Shown one piece after another: positions 20,178 to 31,884 of a stretch of DNA of 64,000 nucleotides. Every line of letters begins with the position of its first letter. Positions within the stretch are counted from its first letter, which is position 1. The DNA lies in assembly GCA_021927905.1 (NCBI GenBank), contig BLLK01000022.1:1798001-1862000 (forward strand), written 5' to 3'. The position numbers were made by a program, and so were the translations under genes. The DNA comes from Chaetoceros tenuissimus (taxonomy: Eukaryota > Bacillariophyta > Thalassiosirophyceae > Chaetocerotales > Chaetocerotaceae). The notes below the pieces were generated by a model. The model was not told the DNA's origin. It made no database searches and saw only the letters and a program-made list of their open reading frames with translations.

Positions 20178-22152
20178 TTACAAACGCAGCCAAACTCCAG
20201 AAGTACACTTGAATCCACTTCCAAATGCTACCTGAAGAACTCTATCACCTTTTCTCAGTGGGTTGTTCTTTTGTTCCTCCATGATGTATTCCAATTCATA
20301 CCAGATAGAAGATGATGAAGTGTTACCGTAGTTGAGTAATGCCATACGCGATGGTTCAGTGTGATACTTTTCCAGCTTCATATTCTTTTCAATTCCTAAA
20401 ATTTAGAAATAGATTGATGTTAGACCCAGCGAGGAAAAGTTTTGCAAGCATAAACAAATAGCAAGTCACATGCAAGAGAAACAGAGACATAAGCAAGAAA
20501 AAAGACAGTCATGAATTCATATATGTTTTCTCCAACTTTGGATCTCTCCTCGGTAATGACTACAAAGGATCAATGTTTACAAAACTCACCATCAATCACA
20601 GCTCTACCACCAGCATGGATACAAAAGTGGTCGACCCCTCTCTTGAAGTCAGGCACATATACTCCAAATTTCTTTCCCAAAACTTTCTTTCCAAAAATCT
20701 TCTTTACAATACTAAACGCAACCTTCGCCTGTTCACTCCACGGCAATACCAGAGGTCCCAACATGGTCAAGTTCTTTTCCATAGTTTTCCCAGCAACCTT
20801 GACGATTTCCTTACTGAGTCTGACACCACGATAACCTTCACTATCTTCGCATTCGAAAACACACTGGTATCCGTCCTCGCTGTTATTCTGTACGCGAATA
20901 GTATGCAAAAGCTTAAACCAAGCTCTTGATCCATCCATCCATTTATTACTAATCACCATAGCCGCTCCACCGCATCTAAACAATGTATTTTGCAACAAGA
21001 AAGCACGTTCATTACCAGTATAAAGGTTAGGAGTAATGATTTCAGTCGAAACAACCAAAGCCCTTCCTCCAAATTTTCTTCTCTGTAGCATATTCTTGGC
21101 CAAGTCCAATGCAAGTAAACTAGCTCCACAACCCATTCCACTCAAGTTATAACTAAAAATATCCGGTCTCATTTGAAACTTGGTAATGACCGCAGCACAC
21201 AAACTAGGAGTAGGACTAAACAAGGAACAATTGATGACAAGAACATCAATATCCTTTGGTTCCAACTTGGCTTTCTTCAAAGCATTCTCCACAATATCAA
21301 ATAGGATAATTTCCGCCTCCTTTCTACTTCCATCAATGGATCGATCTGGACGTTTTCCCTCCAGGGTTTGTACAATTCCCGGAGGCCATGCAGTGGATTG
21401 TCCCGTTCCAGAACGTGCAAGGAGACGTGCCATGAAATCAAGTGATTCTTGTGTAAACGGTGCTTTATCCGGCTCATCATCAAAGCATTTGTAGTTTTTC
21501 ATCATTTCAATAATTTGTTCATGGGATACTTTCCATTCTTGCGGTGCTTTGAAAGTAGCAAAGCTGAGTAAATAGGTTGGGTTGTCCATTTTGAGAATGA
21601 TGGCCATGATGACCAATACGAGAAAGCATGTTTCAACAGCAGGACTGAAGAGTGCTTCTTTACGCAGAGATAGGATGCTGTCAACTTGTCTCATGACGAG
21701 TCCATGAATGGCTGATACGATTGTAATGAGGGTTTGTGGTGAGAAAGGTGAAAGTGGCTGACCATTGGTGTCTACGAGTTCGGTGACTACTTGTTTGCAG
21801 ATGAGTGCTATGAGGACACCGATTCCAATGACAGTCATGTGTGGAATGTACGTAGTGAATACATGAGTCCAGTTGATCATTCTATGTTAGACGGGAATAG
21901 CATTAGCATAGAATTGAGAAAAAGAAAATAACGAAGAAGAAGGAAAGCAAAGACTTTGTTGCAATCATACATGTGTACAGAGATACATTTACATAGACTC
22001 AGCGATGCATGTATCTGCGTCTCTTTCATAGCAACACTCACTCACCCGATGGTCTTTGATTTCCGAACTCTGTAAGATCTGTATTCAGGGGAATCGGTAG
22101 CGGTAGACGATACCGATCCCATATCACTGGCTACACTCGAGCTTTTCTTCAT
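20178..22152 (-). CDS. KCS: 3-ketoacyl-CoA synthase (FAE1/KCS-type fatty acid elongase condensing enzyme)
   Basis: Three exons on the minus strand: 22152-22046, 21881-20590 and 20395-20178. The introns are 164 nt (GTGAGT...CATAG) and 194 nt (GTGAGT...TTTAG). Joined, they give 538 residues. Exon 1 supplies a polar N-terminus ('[14 protein letters not shown]'). Two hydrophobic membrane segments follow (about 50-65 and 115-132). The thiolase-fold core has the catalytic triad: Cys at 287 in '[17 protein letters not shown]', His at 458 in '[10 protein letters not shown]', Asn at 491 in '[10 protein letters not shown]'. The closing 'GSGFKC' motif is typical of plant FAE1/KCS enzymes. It condenses malonyl-CoA with a long-chain acyl-CoA at the ER in very-long-chain fatty acid synthesis. 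The ATG at 21880 opens a long frame but is internal, as exon 1 joins in frame just before it. Divergent from homoserine dehydrogenase. Confidence 0.92.
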
Positions 22153-22606
22153 CTTGAAATCACTGCAATGGATAAGTTATAGATTGAATCAATAGGTCTG
22201 AGAGATGCTATCACTCAGCTTCGTTATTTCAAGCTCAAGAATCTAGCAAGGGTTTGTTTCTTGATTTCAATCCAACATTACTTCGATGCTATTGGGTAGC
22301 TTTACGTTTACATGTGTCTGTGAACGTTGTGTATGTTGAAGCTTGCAGTATCTGACGTACCTACACGTTAGGATTAGTGATGTCAAAACAAAGAGCCACC
22401 CCTAGTCATAACTCTAACCCGATAGGGATATTGACAATCTCCCAATTGGAGAGGGATACAAAGATACGCACTTTGAGAGGTCAAGATTGCAACTGATTGG
22501 ACTTGAATGGAACCTCGCCGATGATGTTGTTTTGATGGAATGGTTCTTTGCTTTGGTTTGAAAATCAATCCTTGATCTAGATATACTTTAGATATATTTA
22601 TACATT
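22153..22606. promoter_or_regulatory. divergent promoter region between KCS and homoserine dehydrogenase
   Basis: 454 bp separate the two start codons, which point away from each other. Both promoters must lie here if the starts are right. I cannot name specific elements. Confidence 0.45.
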
Positions 22607-24747
22607 ATGAAATACTTTGCTGTTACACTTGCCTCTTTGTTGGCTGCTAGTGAAGCTTTCACAGCTCACAACTTCAAGGTGAGAATTTGATGATGAGTGA
22701 ATCTTTTTGTTTTGGTGATTGGCGATTGGTTATTGGATGGATGGTGCACATGACATGATGGAATAGGAGAAGCAGGGACAGAGAATGTCAATAGAATGCT
22801 ATTTCATGTGAGGGAAGCTTCTATTTTTCAATTCAAGAACTAGAAATGAAAAAAGAAGCTACAAGATTTTGTTTTTATATCTGGTGAAGTTTGAGAAAGA
22901 TACGACAAGAAGTGTATGACATTTCTTATCAAATGGTTCGTGTCTACTCTTTGTTGGAAAATAAAGTGGACTGGATAGAGAAGAAATAATAATTTCGATA
23001 GACTACATACAAAGGAATTTGAGCAAGGAACCATTGCAAAAGAAAGCAGAAGCCGATTGGTTTGGGAATGAGAACTAAGTTTAGTTTTGAAATCTCAACT
23101 GAGAAAGGGTTGAAATATGAATAAGAAAGCAAGGATTAGAAAGACGTGATGAATACTATGTAAAAGTGAATCAATCGAAGAAATGAAATTTCCTTTTCTA
23201 ATGGAGGAGTTGAGTATGGAGAATCTGACAAGATCAGAGAAAACCTTGAATTTCTATCCTAGTTGAAGTTTGAAGTGCAAAACAACAAATACCCATCATG
23301 TCATTGATTTCCTTAAACTTTATCCAGCCGCAAAAACTTTGCAAGAGTTGAATCTATATATTTACTTTACACATTACTAACTCATTGTCTCTACTCTTTC
23401 ACTTTACAGCCAGCGTCACTTTCCAAAACTTCACTTGATGCTGTAAACGTAGGTATCGTTGGAGGAGGAGTCGTTGGAGGAGGAATCTGTGAAATCCTTA
23501 CCAAGAAATCAGACTACCTCACTGCACTCTGCTCCGACACCATCGAAGTGAAATCCATCTGTGTCAGAGACCTTGACAAACCACGTGACTTTGAAATTCC
23601 AGAGGGATGCTCTTTGACTGATAAAGCAGATGATATTTTGAATTCTGACGATATTGATGTTGTAGTTGAGGTAATGGGAGGAACTACCATTGCCAAGGAT
23701 GTCGTATTTAATGCACTCAGTAATGGAAAACACGTTGTGACTGCAAACAAGGCTTTGATTGCTGATTGTCTTGCTGAAATTGAAGATCACTTGAAGAAGG
23801 TGAATGATGGAAAATCTGCAGAAGACTCTATTCAATTCAACTACGAAGCAGCTGTATGTGGAGGAATCCCAATCATTAATTCTCTTCAATCTGATTTCCC
23901 TGGTGATGACATTGATATGATTGCTGGAATCATCAATGGATGTACCAACTTTATGTTGACTGCTATGGATCGTGATGGACTTTCCTACGAAGCTGCTCTT
24001 GCTGAAGCTTCCAAGTTGGGTTACGCTGAGGCTGATCCTACCCTTGATGTTGGTGGATTCGATGCACGTTCCAAGCTCAAGATTCTCATGAGACTTGCAT
24101 ACGGAATTGATGTTGAGGAGTCTAACATTCCATGTAGAGGTATCCAGGAGCTCACTGCTACTGATTACGATTATGCAAAGAGTCTTGGAGGAACCATCAA
24201 GTTGTTGGGAGTTGCTCAGAGGGAGGAGGATGGAAAAGTTTCTGGATTCGTTTCTCCATGTTATATTGCTGCGACTGATTCCTTGAGCAGTGTAAATGAC
24301 GCAACAAATGCTGTAGAGATTTCTTCCAGTAACTTGCAGCGTACTACTTACATTGGACAAGGAGCTGGACGTTATCCAACTGCAAACTCTTGTGTGAATG
24401 ATATTGTAGCAATTGCAAAGGGAGATGTGAATGTATCGCCATTCAACCCTGCTGATGATGGAGCAAAGTTTGTACAACAATATGATTCTGTATTCTACTT
24501 AAGATTGAAATACAGTGATCAAGTAGGAATCACAAGACAGTGTGGAGAGATTTGTGAAAAGTATGGAGTTAGTATTCATTCCATTCTTCAGAACCCTAGA
24601 AGTAGCAAGAAAGATGATTCCTTCGTTATTGTAACTGAGGAAGTTAGCAACACCAATATGAAGAAGGTAGTTGCTGAACTTGAAGGACTTGATTGGGTAC
24701 AAGGACCAGCATTCTGGATGCCAGTACTTCGTCCAGACTGGATGTAA
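22607..24747 (+). CDS. homoserine dehydrogenase, plastid-targeted
   Basis: Two exons, 22607-22678 and 23410-24747, with a 731-nt intron (GTGAGA...TTTACAG). They join in phase 0 into 469 residues. Exon 1 is a signal peptide ending 'LAASEAFTAHNFK', whose A-F motif is the usual diatom plastid-import signal. The Rossmann loop 'VGIVGGGVVGGG' is at about 38-49. Further family features are 'ANKALIADC' (about 136), 'YEAAVCGGIPII', 'GIINGCTNFML' and 'EADPTLDVGGFDARSK' with the substrate-binding Asp/Lys. An ACT-like regulatory tail follows (about 385-469: 'RLKYSDQVGITRQCGEICEKYG'). It reduces aspartate semialdehyde to homoserine (EC 1.1.1.3) in threonine and methionine synthesis. It is a stand-alone enzyme, not fused to aspartokinase. 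The intron is the longest uninserted one here and no gene is seen inside it. Confidence 0.93.
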
Positions 24748-25517
24748 GTGAATGGAGAAACGCCTTGCTCAAACTTACTACGGAAGTGATGTCGCTACAT
24801 TTATATGAATGAAAAATAATGAAAATAAATCAATGATGAAATGTTTTCTTTTCAACATCATACATAATTAAATTGTTTCTATATACGTATTCAATATTAT
24901 TGGAGAAATGCATTTTCTCCAAAAGTAGAATAGTAAATGTGTAGATGTCGTTTACTTGGGTATGACGTGGATGGTATGTTGATTGCACTAATGATTTCAA
25001 AATGAAAATTTCGGCGATCAAAATGTCTTTACATGAAGTCCTTTCCGATGACGAAGGTTAGATTGCACGTCCTTTCAGGATTTTCGCTGAATGTTCTCTT
25101 GTGTAGCACAGAGAAGGCGTGTAGGGAAGTCTGCTATTGTCGATATCTAATTCAATTTGAGCGATGCAATTACGAATATCCTATTTTTTGATTTGAGGTC
25201 AATTTGTCTGAATGGTGAAGGGATTAGATCATATTTGTCTAAAATTTTCTAAAACTGAAGAATTTAGTCCAATCTTCATTCAATCACGGCCACGTGCACG
25301 ACATAGATCGCCGAAACTGGAAATTTCTCTCGCTGAGAACAAAACGCTCGGCTGAAGCATCGTGTCAACACAATTTCTCCATTATCCCTTCATTACACAA
25401 CAGTACTTTCTCACACGATAAGCATCGTGAATATTGAATAGATCGAAAGCAATCAACGAAATAGAAAACGTGGCAAACCTAGTCTCTTTGTATATTGTCA
25501 GATCACGATAGAGGTGC
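24748..25517. other. intergenic, no gene seen
   Basis: 770 bp between two plus-strand genes, without a credible coding frame or RNA structure. The right half presumably carries the promoter of the following gene. Confidence 0.5.
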
Positions 25518-28130
25518 ATGTTGTGTCTATTTGAGAGTTTTCACACGTTCTTCATAAAATTGCTACCTGCCAAAGAAAATATCATCAACCCAAGTGAAAG
25601 CAACGAACCTATAAGCTATCCCCCTATTGAAATTATGGTAGAATTGAAATTCAATCACGAGCTCAGTGTGTTTACTGAAGAGGAAGATCCCCTTTCGAGT
25701 AGTTTGCATCTAGACGACCTAGGGAAACTATCTTCCCATTCATTTAACTCGCTAAGAGAAACATGTGAGAATAATGTCGACGATATATCGCTGTCAGAAG
25801 GATCAGCTTCATCTACCAGTAGGTTATCCATACCAGACTTGAATCTTGAATTCCTCATGCCCGAAGATACAGTAGAGCAACGAGATGATGTCTCCACGTC
25901 AACGTTGTCAGTCAAGAATATTACCAGTGGGAGCTTTGACCAGGATGGAACCTTGAGCAACTTGAGCTTTCTAGAACACTTGCAAGACCTACCACAAGTC
26001 CCTTCTATGGAGGAAGTAAATATACTTTCGCCTGTGAACGAGTCTAAGGATACTACTCCTTCAGATCAAGACGATTTGATTGAAAAGCCAAATACTCTTG
26101 AAATATTTGCTGAACTTCAGATTGAGGAGGAGAAGAAGAATATTGTTGACGCAAACAAGGAAACTCCGACTCTACAGGATATTGTCCGGCGGCAACGAGA
26201 GGCTAGTTTGACGAAACACTTTCATCATGTGGACAAACGTTCTTCCAACGATAACGAAGGGAGTAAGAGAAGTAGCATGAAAAAAGATCGAGTGAAACCT
26301 AGGGCGCTGCCTGACTACTACAGTAGTCTTCCTATTCCTTCATTAGAACCTTCATATTCAGATGAGACTGCGATACTGACTGAGGCTAGATCAGATGAAG
26401 CTCCAATAATGGATGAAACTACCTCTGAAGAATGTCTTCCTAATAACCCACCACCAGAGAAGAAGAGCAACAAGATTCGTTCAAAAGGTGTGAAGAAGTC
26501 CACTGCTACCAAAAAGGTTTCTCGACAGGAGTCTGACAATCAATCCATAGTGAGTACTGCTAGCTCTCTATCTCAGCGAATATCGGATGCTTTTACTCCC
26601 AAGTGGCTCAAGAAGAGAAAGGTTCGAAAACTCGAGAAAAAGAATGCTTTATTGAGGCAGAGAGATGGATTGGGTGCTTCTCTTTACAGTACTCAGCATA
26701 GCAACTACAATGATGATGATATGAGTATCATGACATCCATGACACAAATGAGGAATGAAGCTTGTATGGAAGGTTCTATCATCATGAACATGGATACATT
26801 GAAACATCAGCAGAGTCTTCATTCTGACTGTGCATCCATTGCTTCGATGAGTACACGCAAATCTCTCCGTTCCAACGCTAGTAAAAAACAGCTTGTTGCT
26901 AGACCACCTGTTTTAAAGTTTGAGTCAAGAAACACTTCAGCACCTGTAATCAAATCTCCAAGACCTGCAGGCCTCTCAAGACACAAGAGATCTACTTCTG
27001 ATTCACCTATCGTGATCCAAGGTAGAAAGACAATGCACTTGGAACGCAGAACTGTTGTAGTAGTTTCTCCGAAATCTTCACCAAAGGAATCTGATGTTTC
27101 AGTATCTAAGCAGAAGTCATCACGTTCCTTCTTTGGGAGATCAAGTTCCCAGAAGCAGATGAAGGAGAAACAACAGACAAAGAAACAGACTAGCAAGACT
27201 TCGAAGAGCAAGTCGAAAACTTCCAAGAGTAAGAAATCATCTGAAAACACTCCAAATACTAGACAAAAGCAGTTTCACCTTCAGCCTCGTTCTGGTAATA
27301 AGCTGCCTGAACTTATTCACATGTCCGAGTTAAGTCCTTCCCTCCGCCAAATCAACACAAATATAGCAAACGCTCCACACTATGCTTCCCATTTATTGAA
27401 AACTCCACCTTCATCTCGTTCGGCAAGACTCGAGAGTCCATCACCACTTTCTGCATCCTCGGCTAATTCACGCAGTTCGCGTCATCATCGCCATCGTAGT
27501 CTGAATGATCTCGATTCCAATCTAAATCGTCAGCTTGATTTTGCAGGATCCAAATATGCTTCGCACTTACTTAATACACCATCTGCGTCATCTATCGGAT
27601 CCCAGCATTCATTCCATTCACCATCATCATATCAAAGATCTCTCAGTAGCTTTTTGGAGAGTCCAAGTCGTAGAAAATTATCTCAAAGTTTTCACAGCGA
27701 TGCCTCATCTGTTATGTCGGGTATGTCCTTTAGCTCTACATACACTGCACTCTCCAATCTTTCTTATCATGATCCACTTGCAAAACCAAGCAAGATTGTT
27801 CGCAGATCTAATTTAAATGTGGATTCAAGTAAAGGCGATGGAGATATTTGGGTAGAAAAGATTTTCATGAGTAAGCGAACTGGAAAACGTCGTATATTTT
27901 TTGTGAGTGTAGCGACCGGTCGTAGAGTAAGAGATGAGCCACCCACAGGTGCAAGTCAAATTGTATATCAAGATGATTTGAAGGAGATGAAGAAAATAGA
28001 AGCTGAAGAGGCTGCGAGACAATTGGACGAAATGAAGAGACGGGAAGCAGAGTATTCTCGAAGACAGAATCAAATGTACCCATTGAGTCCAGATGGAAGA
28101 GTGGCATATGGAACTCTTAGTAGTTGTTGA
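25518..28130 (+). CDS. large disordered Ser/Lys-rich protein with a C-terminal WW-like segment
   Basis: Intronless frame of 870 residues, very rich in Ser, Lys, Arg and Asp, with no predicted globular fold over most of its length. Basic Lys/Ser runs lie at about 540-580. A repeated motif '(Y)ASHLL(K/N)TP' occurs twice (about 620 and 680), followed each time by Ser/Arg/His-rich text. Near the end (772-815), 'DIWVEKIF' + 'GKRRIFFVSVATGRR' + 'DEPPTGAS' has the spacing of a WW-like fold (Trp, aromatic pair, Pro), though the second Trp is missing. A charged helix follows. No signal peptide. The function is unknown; a cytoskeletal or scaffold role would be a guess. An alternative start is the later ATG at 25635. 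Confidence 0.7.
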   Translation: MLCLFESFHTFFIKLLPAKENIINPSESNEPISYPPIEIMVELKFNHELSVFTEEEDPLSSSLHLDDLGKLSSHSFNSLRETCENNVDDISLSEGSASSTSRLSIPDLNLEFLMPEDTVEQRDDVSTSTLSVKNITSGSFDQDGTLSNLSFLEHLQDLPQVPSMEEVNILSPVNESKDTTPSDQDDLIEKPNTLEIFAELQIEEEKKNIVDANKETPTLQDIVRRQREASLTKHFHHVDKRSSNDNEGSKRSSMKKDRVKPRALPDYYSSLPIPSLEPSYSDETAILTEARSDEAPIMDETTSEECLPNNPPPEKKSNKIRSKGVKKSTATKKVSRQESDNQSIVSTASSLSQRISDAFTPKWLKKRKVRKLEKKNALLRQRDGLGASLYSTQHSNYNDDDMSIMTSMTQMRNEACMEGSIIMNMDTLKHQQSLHSDCASIASMSTRKSLRSNASKKQLVARPPVLKFESRNTSAPVIKSPRPAGLSRHKRSTSDSPIVIQGRKTMHLERRTVVVVSPKSSPKESDVSVSKQKSSRSFFGRSSSQKQMKEKQQTKKQTSKTSKSKSKTSKSKKSSENTPNTRQKQFHLQPRSGNKLPELIHMSELSPSLRQINTNIANAPHYASHLLKTPPSSRSARLESPSPLSASSANSRSSRHHRHRSLNDLDSNLNRQLDFAGSKYASHLLNTPSASSIGSQHSFHSPSSYQRSLSSFLESPSRRKLSQSFHSDASSVMSGMSFSSTYTALSNLSYHDPLAKPSKIVRRSNLNVDSSKGDGDIWVEKIFMSKRTGKRRIFFVSVATGRRVRDEPPTGASQIVYQDDLKEMKKIEAEEAARQLDEMKRREAEYSRRQNQMYPLSPDGRVAYGTLSSC

Positions 28131-28746
28131 GATTGCAACTTTCTTTTGTGAATGTTTTGTTACGATAGTCGATGGACATTGCATTTTTTCGAATGTTGCA
28201 AGTGAAATAGAGAAAGAATAAATAGAAATGTAAATAATAAAGAAAATAGAGATATTTAAAACTTCTGAGAAAGCATTTTTAAGAAGCATTCAACATTGAA
28301 AAGCTTTATAAACATCTTCATGACTACGATTTCTATTCTATTAAATGCGGCTACTGAATTGAAACAAGCTTCAGTGTCAATTCTAAAGCTTTACCTCCTG
28401 ATACAAGTCATTGTCGGACATCTTCTCAATGTCCCTTCATTTTGGTCCATTGATTCAGCCCCAAAACTTACTGTACTTTGCAGCTTATATTTCGAGGTAC
28501 GGCGTCATATCTTTCTTGCTAAAACTTCTATTATAGTAACTAATGCTCTAGGTTCGGCTTGAGACAATGCATTGTATACAACTTCTTTGCTCGATTTTAC
28601 TCACAACCTAGTTGCTTTTAGCGCACTGGTAGCTGCACTTTCGAAATTGTACAACCTTACTCATTCTCCAGTATGTATGCGTTTTTCCATTGATCCACAA
28701 ATTTCTGTTTAGATACATCCATAATATTTCAAACTCTGTATATACC
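28131..28746. other. intergenic between convergent genes
   Basis: The 3' flanks of the plus-strand disordered-protein gene and the minus-strand LRR gene. One open frame (28296-28562) has no family resemblance or composition that would support it. Confidence 0.45.
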
Positions 28747-29592
28747 TCACTCAAGGTCACCCATCATTGTTATGATGTAATCTCTCATTATATCTAGCTC
28801 TGTCGTTCCTGCATACGGATTCTCCTCCAAGTAACGCGACGGCGTGATACCAATATTGTTCTCCTCCATGAATGCTCCCGGTCCTTTTGCCTCTACTATG
28901 GTGTAAATGTCTTCGATTAGGGGATAAAAAGAGCAACAAATTCTGTGAAGAGAGTATTTCTCTTCGCTGTTAATGTTCTTGATCCAATAGTTCACTTCTG
29001 CATTTTCTGAAAAAAGATAAGAGCCATCTTCATCAACTTCGACTGGCGCTTCTTTGGTCAACTCTGTCTCAAAAGCAACGTCTTCACTGAGCTCAGTGGT
29101 TTGTGGAACATTAAGTATAGTCAAGCTCTCATTGAATGAAAATGCAGAGAAGCCAATATATTCGCATCTGGGAGGTATGAAGATGCTCAAGAGATCACAA
29201 GCATCAAATGCTTGGTCTCCAATAAATAGCAAGTTCATGGACCACTTGATGTATACAAGGTTGTTACAGTCATGGAAAGCGCATTCTTCTATTCGTATCA
29301 CGGTGTTGGCAAAGATAACTCTCCTGATGTTCTTGCATCGTTTGAATGTGAATCGTGGTATCACAGTTACCAACTCAACAACTACAATTTGCTGCCATGA
29401 CTGCCTTCTCCTGTAGTATTTTTTACACGCATCTGAAAGGTCCCATGATTCCCATGTTTCTAAGCTTTGATCATCGTCATCGGTTTGTTTGTTGTAAGCC
29501 TTTTCCAGTTCATCATCCAGCTTCTGGTTGTAGAGTTCTTCTGACCCGTCGTAAAAGAGAGTCAATAGTCCATCAATTTTCTCTAACCTCAT
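28747..29592 (-). CDS. BspA-like leucine-rich-repeat protein, copy 1
   Basis: 281 residues from the ATG at 29592. The frame extends 25 codons further upstream, but the family start is 'MR(L/V)xK(I/V)DGLLTLFYDGS'. After a short head ('ESWDLSDACKKYYRRR') come about four LRR_5 units of 22-23 residues ('IPRFTFKRCKNIRRVIFANT', 'IEECAFHDCNNLVYIKWS', 'IGDQAFDACDLLSIFIP'). A conserved all-helical tail ends with 'GITPSRYLEENPYA' and a short C-terminal helix. This architecture matches a large Chaetoceros family as I recall it. Members are thought to be intracellular binding proteins and no activity is known. It is a tandem paralogue of the next gene on the same strand. Confidence 0.8.
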   Translation of the reverse strand: MRLEKIDGLLTLFYDGSEELYNQKLDDELEKAYNKQTDDDDQSLETWESWDLSDACKKYYRRRQSWQQIVVVELVTVIPRFTFKRCKNIRRVIFANTVIRIEECAFHDCNNLVYIKWSMNLLFIGDQAFDACDLLSIFIPPRCEYIGFSAFSFNESLTILNVPQTTELSEDVAFETELTKEAPVEVDEDGSYLFSENAEVNYWIKNINSEEKYSLHRICCSFYPLIEDIYTIVEAKGPGAFMEENNIGITPSRYLEENPYAGTTELDIMRDYIITMMGDLE

Positions 29593-30453
29593 TGTGTCAT
29601 ATTTTTTGCAAGTGCAAAGTTTTAATCTATTTGACGTTTTCTTAAGAGTATTGTGTTGGCGTATCAAAATATTTCTTTTCTGTTTTGGTGGCTTTTGATA
29701 GTAAATATTTTAAATTGTGTTGTTCTTTGAATAGAAACTCGAAGAGAAGTTCGTGCTGACAATACCACTACAAACGTTTCTGATGACTGGTGAATGACAC
29801 CATTTGGCAGTTTTGTGGATCAAGTCCAGAAGAATTTGAGATGTAAACTGAGCAGATGCTCTACTTTTTCTGGCCGGAAAGATCGTCTATTTAACACAGA
29901 AATTATGACATCATCATGATCTGTTTCCATTTTTCATAAACAAAGCTTATCATGACATACTCTAGTTGAACTACTCTTGAAGAAGGGGTATTGCCGACAA
30001 CGTCATGTACTATGTTAGCGGCCTATCGTAGTCATGACCTTTTTTCTTTAATCTAGCCAGCGGGCATGATGAACTGATGATAATGATTAAGGATGAACAT
30101 CGATCCGTCTAGCTATCTACATAGTAACAGACAATGTTACTACTTGTTTGGTACTTTTTAAATTGATTAGAAAATGATCGTCGCTTTACTTTTTCGATTA
30201 CCAATGTGCGGTTGGAGCTAACTAGCTATGTAATTTTTAGAAAACAATGACAAATTTTTTTGTACCAGTTTTCTCTCACGTAGAGTGAAAAGATTATTCG
30301 TTCAAATTTCTTTGAAGCTATGCTTTTAGGTACTTTTAAGCGCAATCGAACAAAGTAAAGTGTTCAATCCAAGTATGTAGAAATTGAAAATATGACGAAA
30401 TTTTTACAAATAAATTATCCTACTCTTCTATCAAGATTTCAGTTTTCTACACT
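29593..30453. other. intergenic between tandem LRR genes, no gene seen
   Basis: About 860 bp, AT-rich, without a credible frame. It holds the promoter of the gene at 28747-29592 and the 3' end of the next copy. Confidence 0.45.
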
Positions 30454-31257
30454 CTAGCATTCTCCTACCATCTTCATGATGAAATCGTTTATTATCTCTT
30501 TCTCATTAAGGTCTGTATAAGGGTTCTCTTTCAAATATCGCGATGGCGAAATGCCCATCTTATTCTTCAGATTGAAGATTCCTATTCCTTGTTCTTTCAA
30601 GATTGCAAATAATACTTCTTTCAGAGGACAAAAGGAGCTACAAGCTCTATGCAATTTATACTTCTCCTCATTATGGATATTGCTGAGCCAATTTGCAACT
30701 TCTCCTTCTGCTTTCACTTCAATCGGTATATCAGCAAATATTTTTGATCCAAAGATTACATCATGACCTAGAATAGTTTGTGGAGGAACACTGAATATGC
30801 CCAAGTCGTCGTTATCTGAAAAAGCAAACGCTTCGATTTCTCTACATCGTGGAGGAACAAAGACAGTACCGAGGTTACAATCCATGAATGCTCCCATTCC
30901 AATATATTCTAAATTGATAGACCATTCAATTTCGCTAAGGCTAATACAACGATACATAGCCTCAAAACCAATCCTAGTCACAGTATTGGCAAAGACTATG
31001 CGCTTGACGTTTTTGCAAAGTTTAAAAGTATATTGTGGAATCTCTGTAACGCCTTCCATTACCAATATTTGCTCCCATGAATACCTTTCTCGCCAATACT
31101 TCTTACACACGTCTGAAAGGTTCCATGATTCCCAATTTTCACTATTTCTTCCGTTTTGGGAATGTGCTGTTCTCCATTCCGTGTAGAACAAGCTATTCCA
31201 GAGCTTGGATCCGTCATAGAATAGTGTCAAGAGTCCATCAACTTTGGCAACTCTCAT
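30454..31257 (-). CDS. BspA-like leucine-rich-repeat protein, copy 2
   Basis: 267 residues from the ATG at 31257; the frame runs one codon further to a TTG. The start 'MRVAKVDGLLTLFYDGS' is the family signature. LRR_5 units follow ('IPQYTFKLCKNVKRIVFANT', 'IGFEAMYRCISLSEIEWS', 'IGMGAFMDCNLGTVFVP', 'IEAFAFSDNDDLGIFSVP'). The tail then has 'NWLSNIHNEEKYKLHRACSS' and 'GISPSRYLKENPYTD'. It is intact and clearly paralogous to 28747-29592, but far from identical, so this duplication is older than those at 6-9 kb. Confidence 0.82.
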   Translation of the reverse strand: MRVAKVDGLLTLFYDGSKLWNSLFYTEWRTAHSQNGRNSENWESWNLSDVCKKYWRERYSWEQILVMEGVTEIPQYTFKLCKNVKRIVFANTVTRIGFEAMYRCISLSEIEWSINLEYIGMGAFMDCNLGTVFVPPRCREIEAFAFSDNDDLGIFSVPPQTILGHDVIFGSKIFADIPIEVKAEGEVANWLSNIHNEEKYKLHRACSSFCPLKEVLFAILKEQGIGIFNLKNKMGISPSRYLKENPYTDLNEKEIINDFIMKMVGEC

Positions 31258-31884
31258 CAATGTTTGGTATACCTTTCAATATTTATTTATATATTGTGCG
31301 AGAAGGTTATGAAGATTTATGTATACAGTGTTGGATCTATTTTGAGAATGCTAATTAAAAGAAGGCGTGAACATTGGAACATAGCAGACATTGAAGTTTG
31401 TTTTTGGTTGTTCGCGTGTCAAAACAAGGAAATTTGAAGGGGTCTCCTAGTCAGGTTGGGTGATAATGGATGGAGAAATCGACAAAATCAATTCTCTTTA
31501 TAACTATCGTGCGAGCTTACCATTATGATTTTTGTATTTCGTTCATTTCGAATTCAATCGCTATAACAATAAACATACAAGTTTCTCTAATATTCAAATT
31601 GGCAAATGAGCATGCATAATTTAGAAGCTTATGTAGGTAACTAGGAATGCAAAACCTATAAAAACTTCCATAGGAGGATGGATGTGTCGAAAGATACGAC
31701 TCAACTAATGTCCATATTGGGTAGGGGTTGCCGAGCGCCATTCAAAATCACGCACAACAAAGAAAAAGCAACACCAATGAACAATCGCTTGATTCAATAG
31801 CTCATCCTTCTTTTCTTTCTATCTACTTCATATTGATCACATCATACATACACACTTTATCTAAATACAGCAAAGAATCTAAAA
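31258..31884. other. divergent intergenic region (LRR gene and FCF1)
   Basis: No gene seen in about 630 bp between divergently oriented genes. Promoters of both are expected here. Confidence 0.45.

Noticed and set aside
23509-24480. Long open frame (323 codons) on the minus strand opposite homoserine dehydrogenase
   Set aside because: It mirrors the codon pattern of a firmly identified enzyme on the plus strand. Its translation is Ser/Ile-rich with no domain, so it is a shadow frame.
28296-28562. Open frame of 88 codons between convergent genes
   Set aside because: It lies in two 3' flanks, is Leu/Ile-rich as expected from AT-rich noncoding DNA, and has no conserved features.
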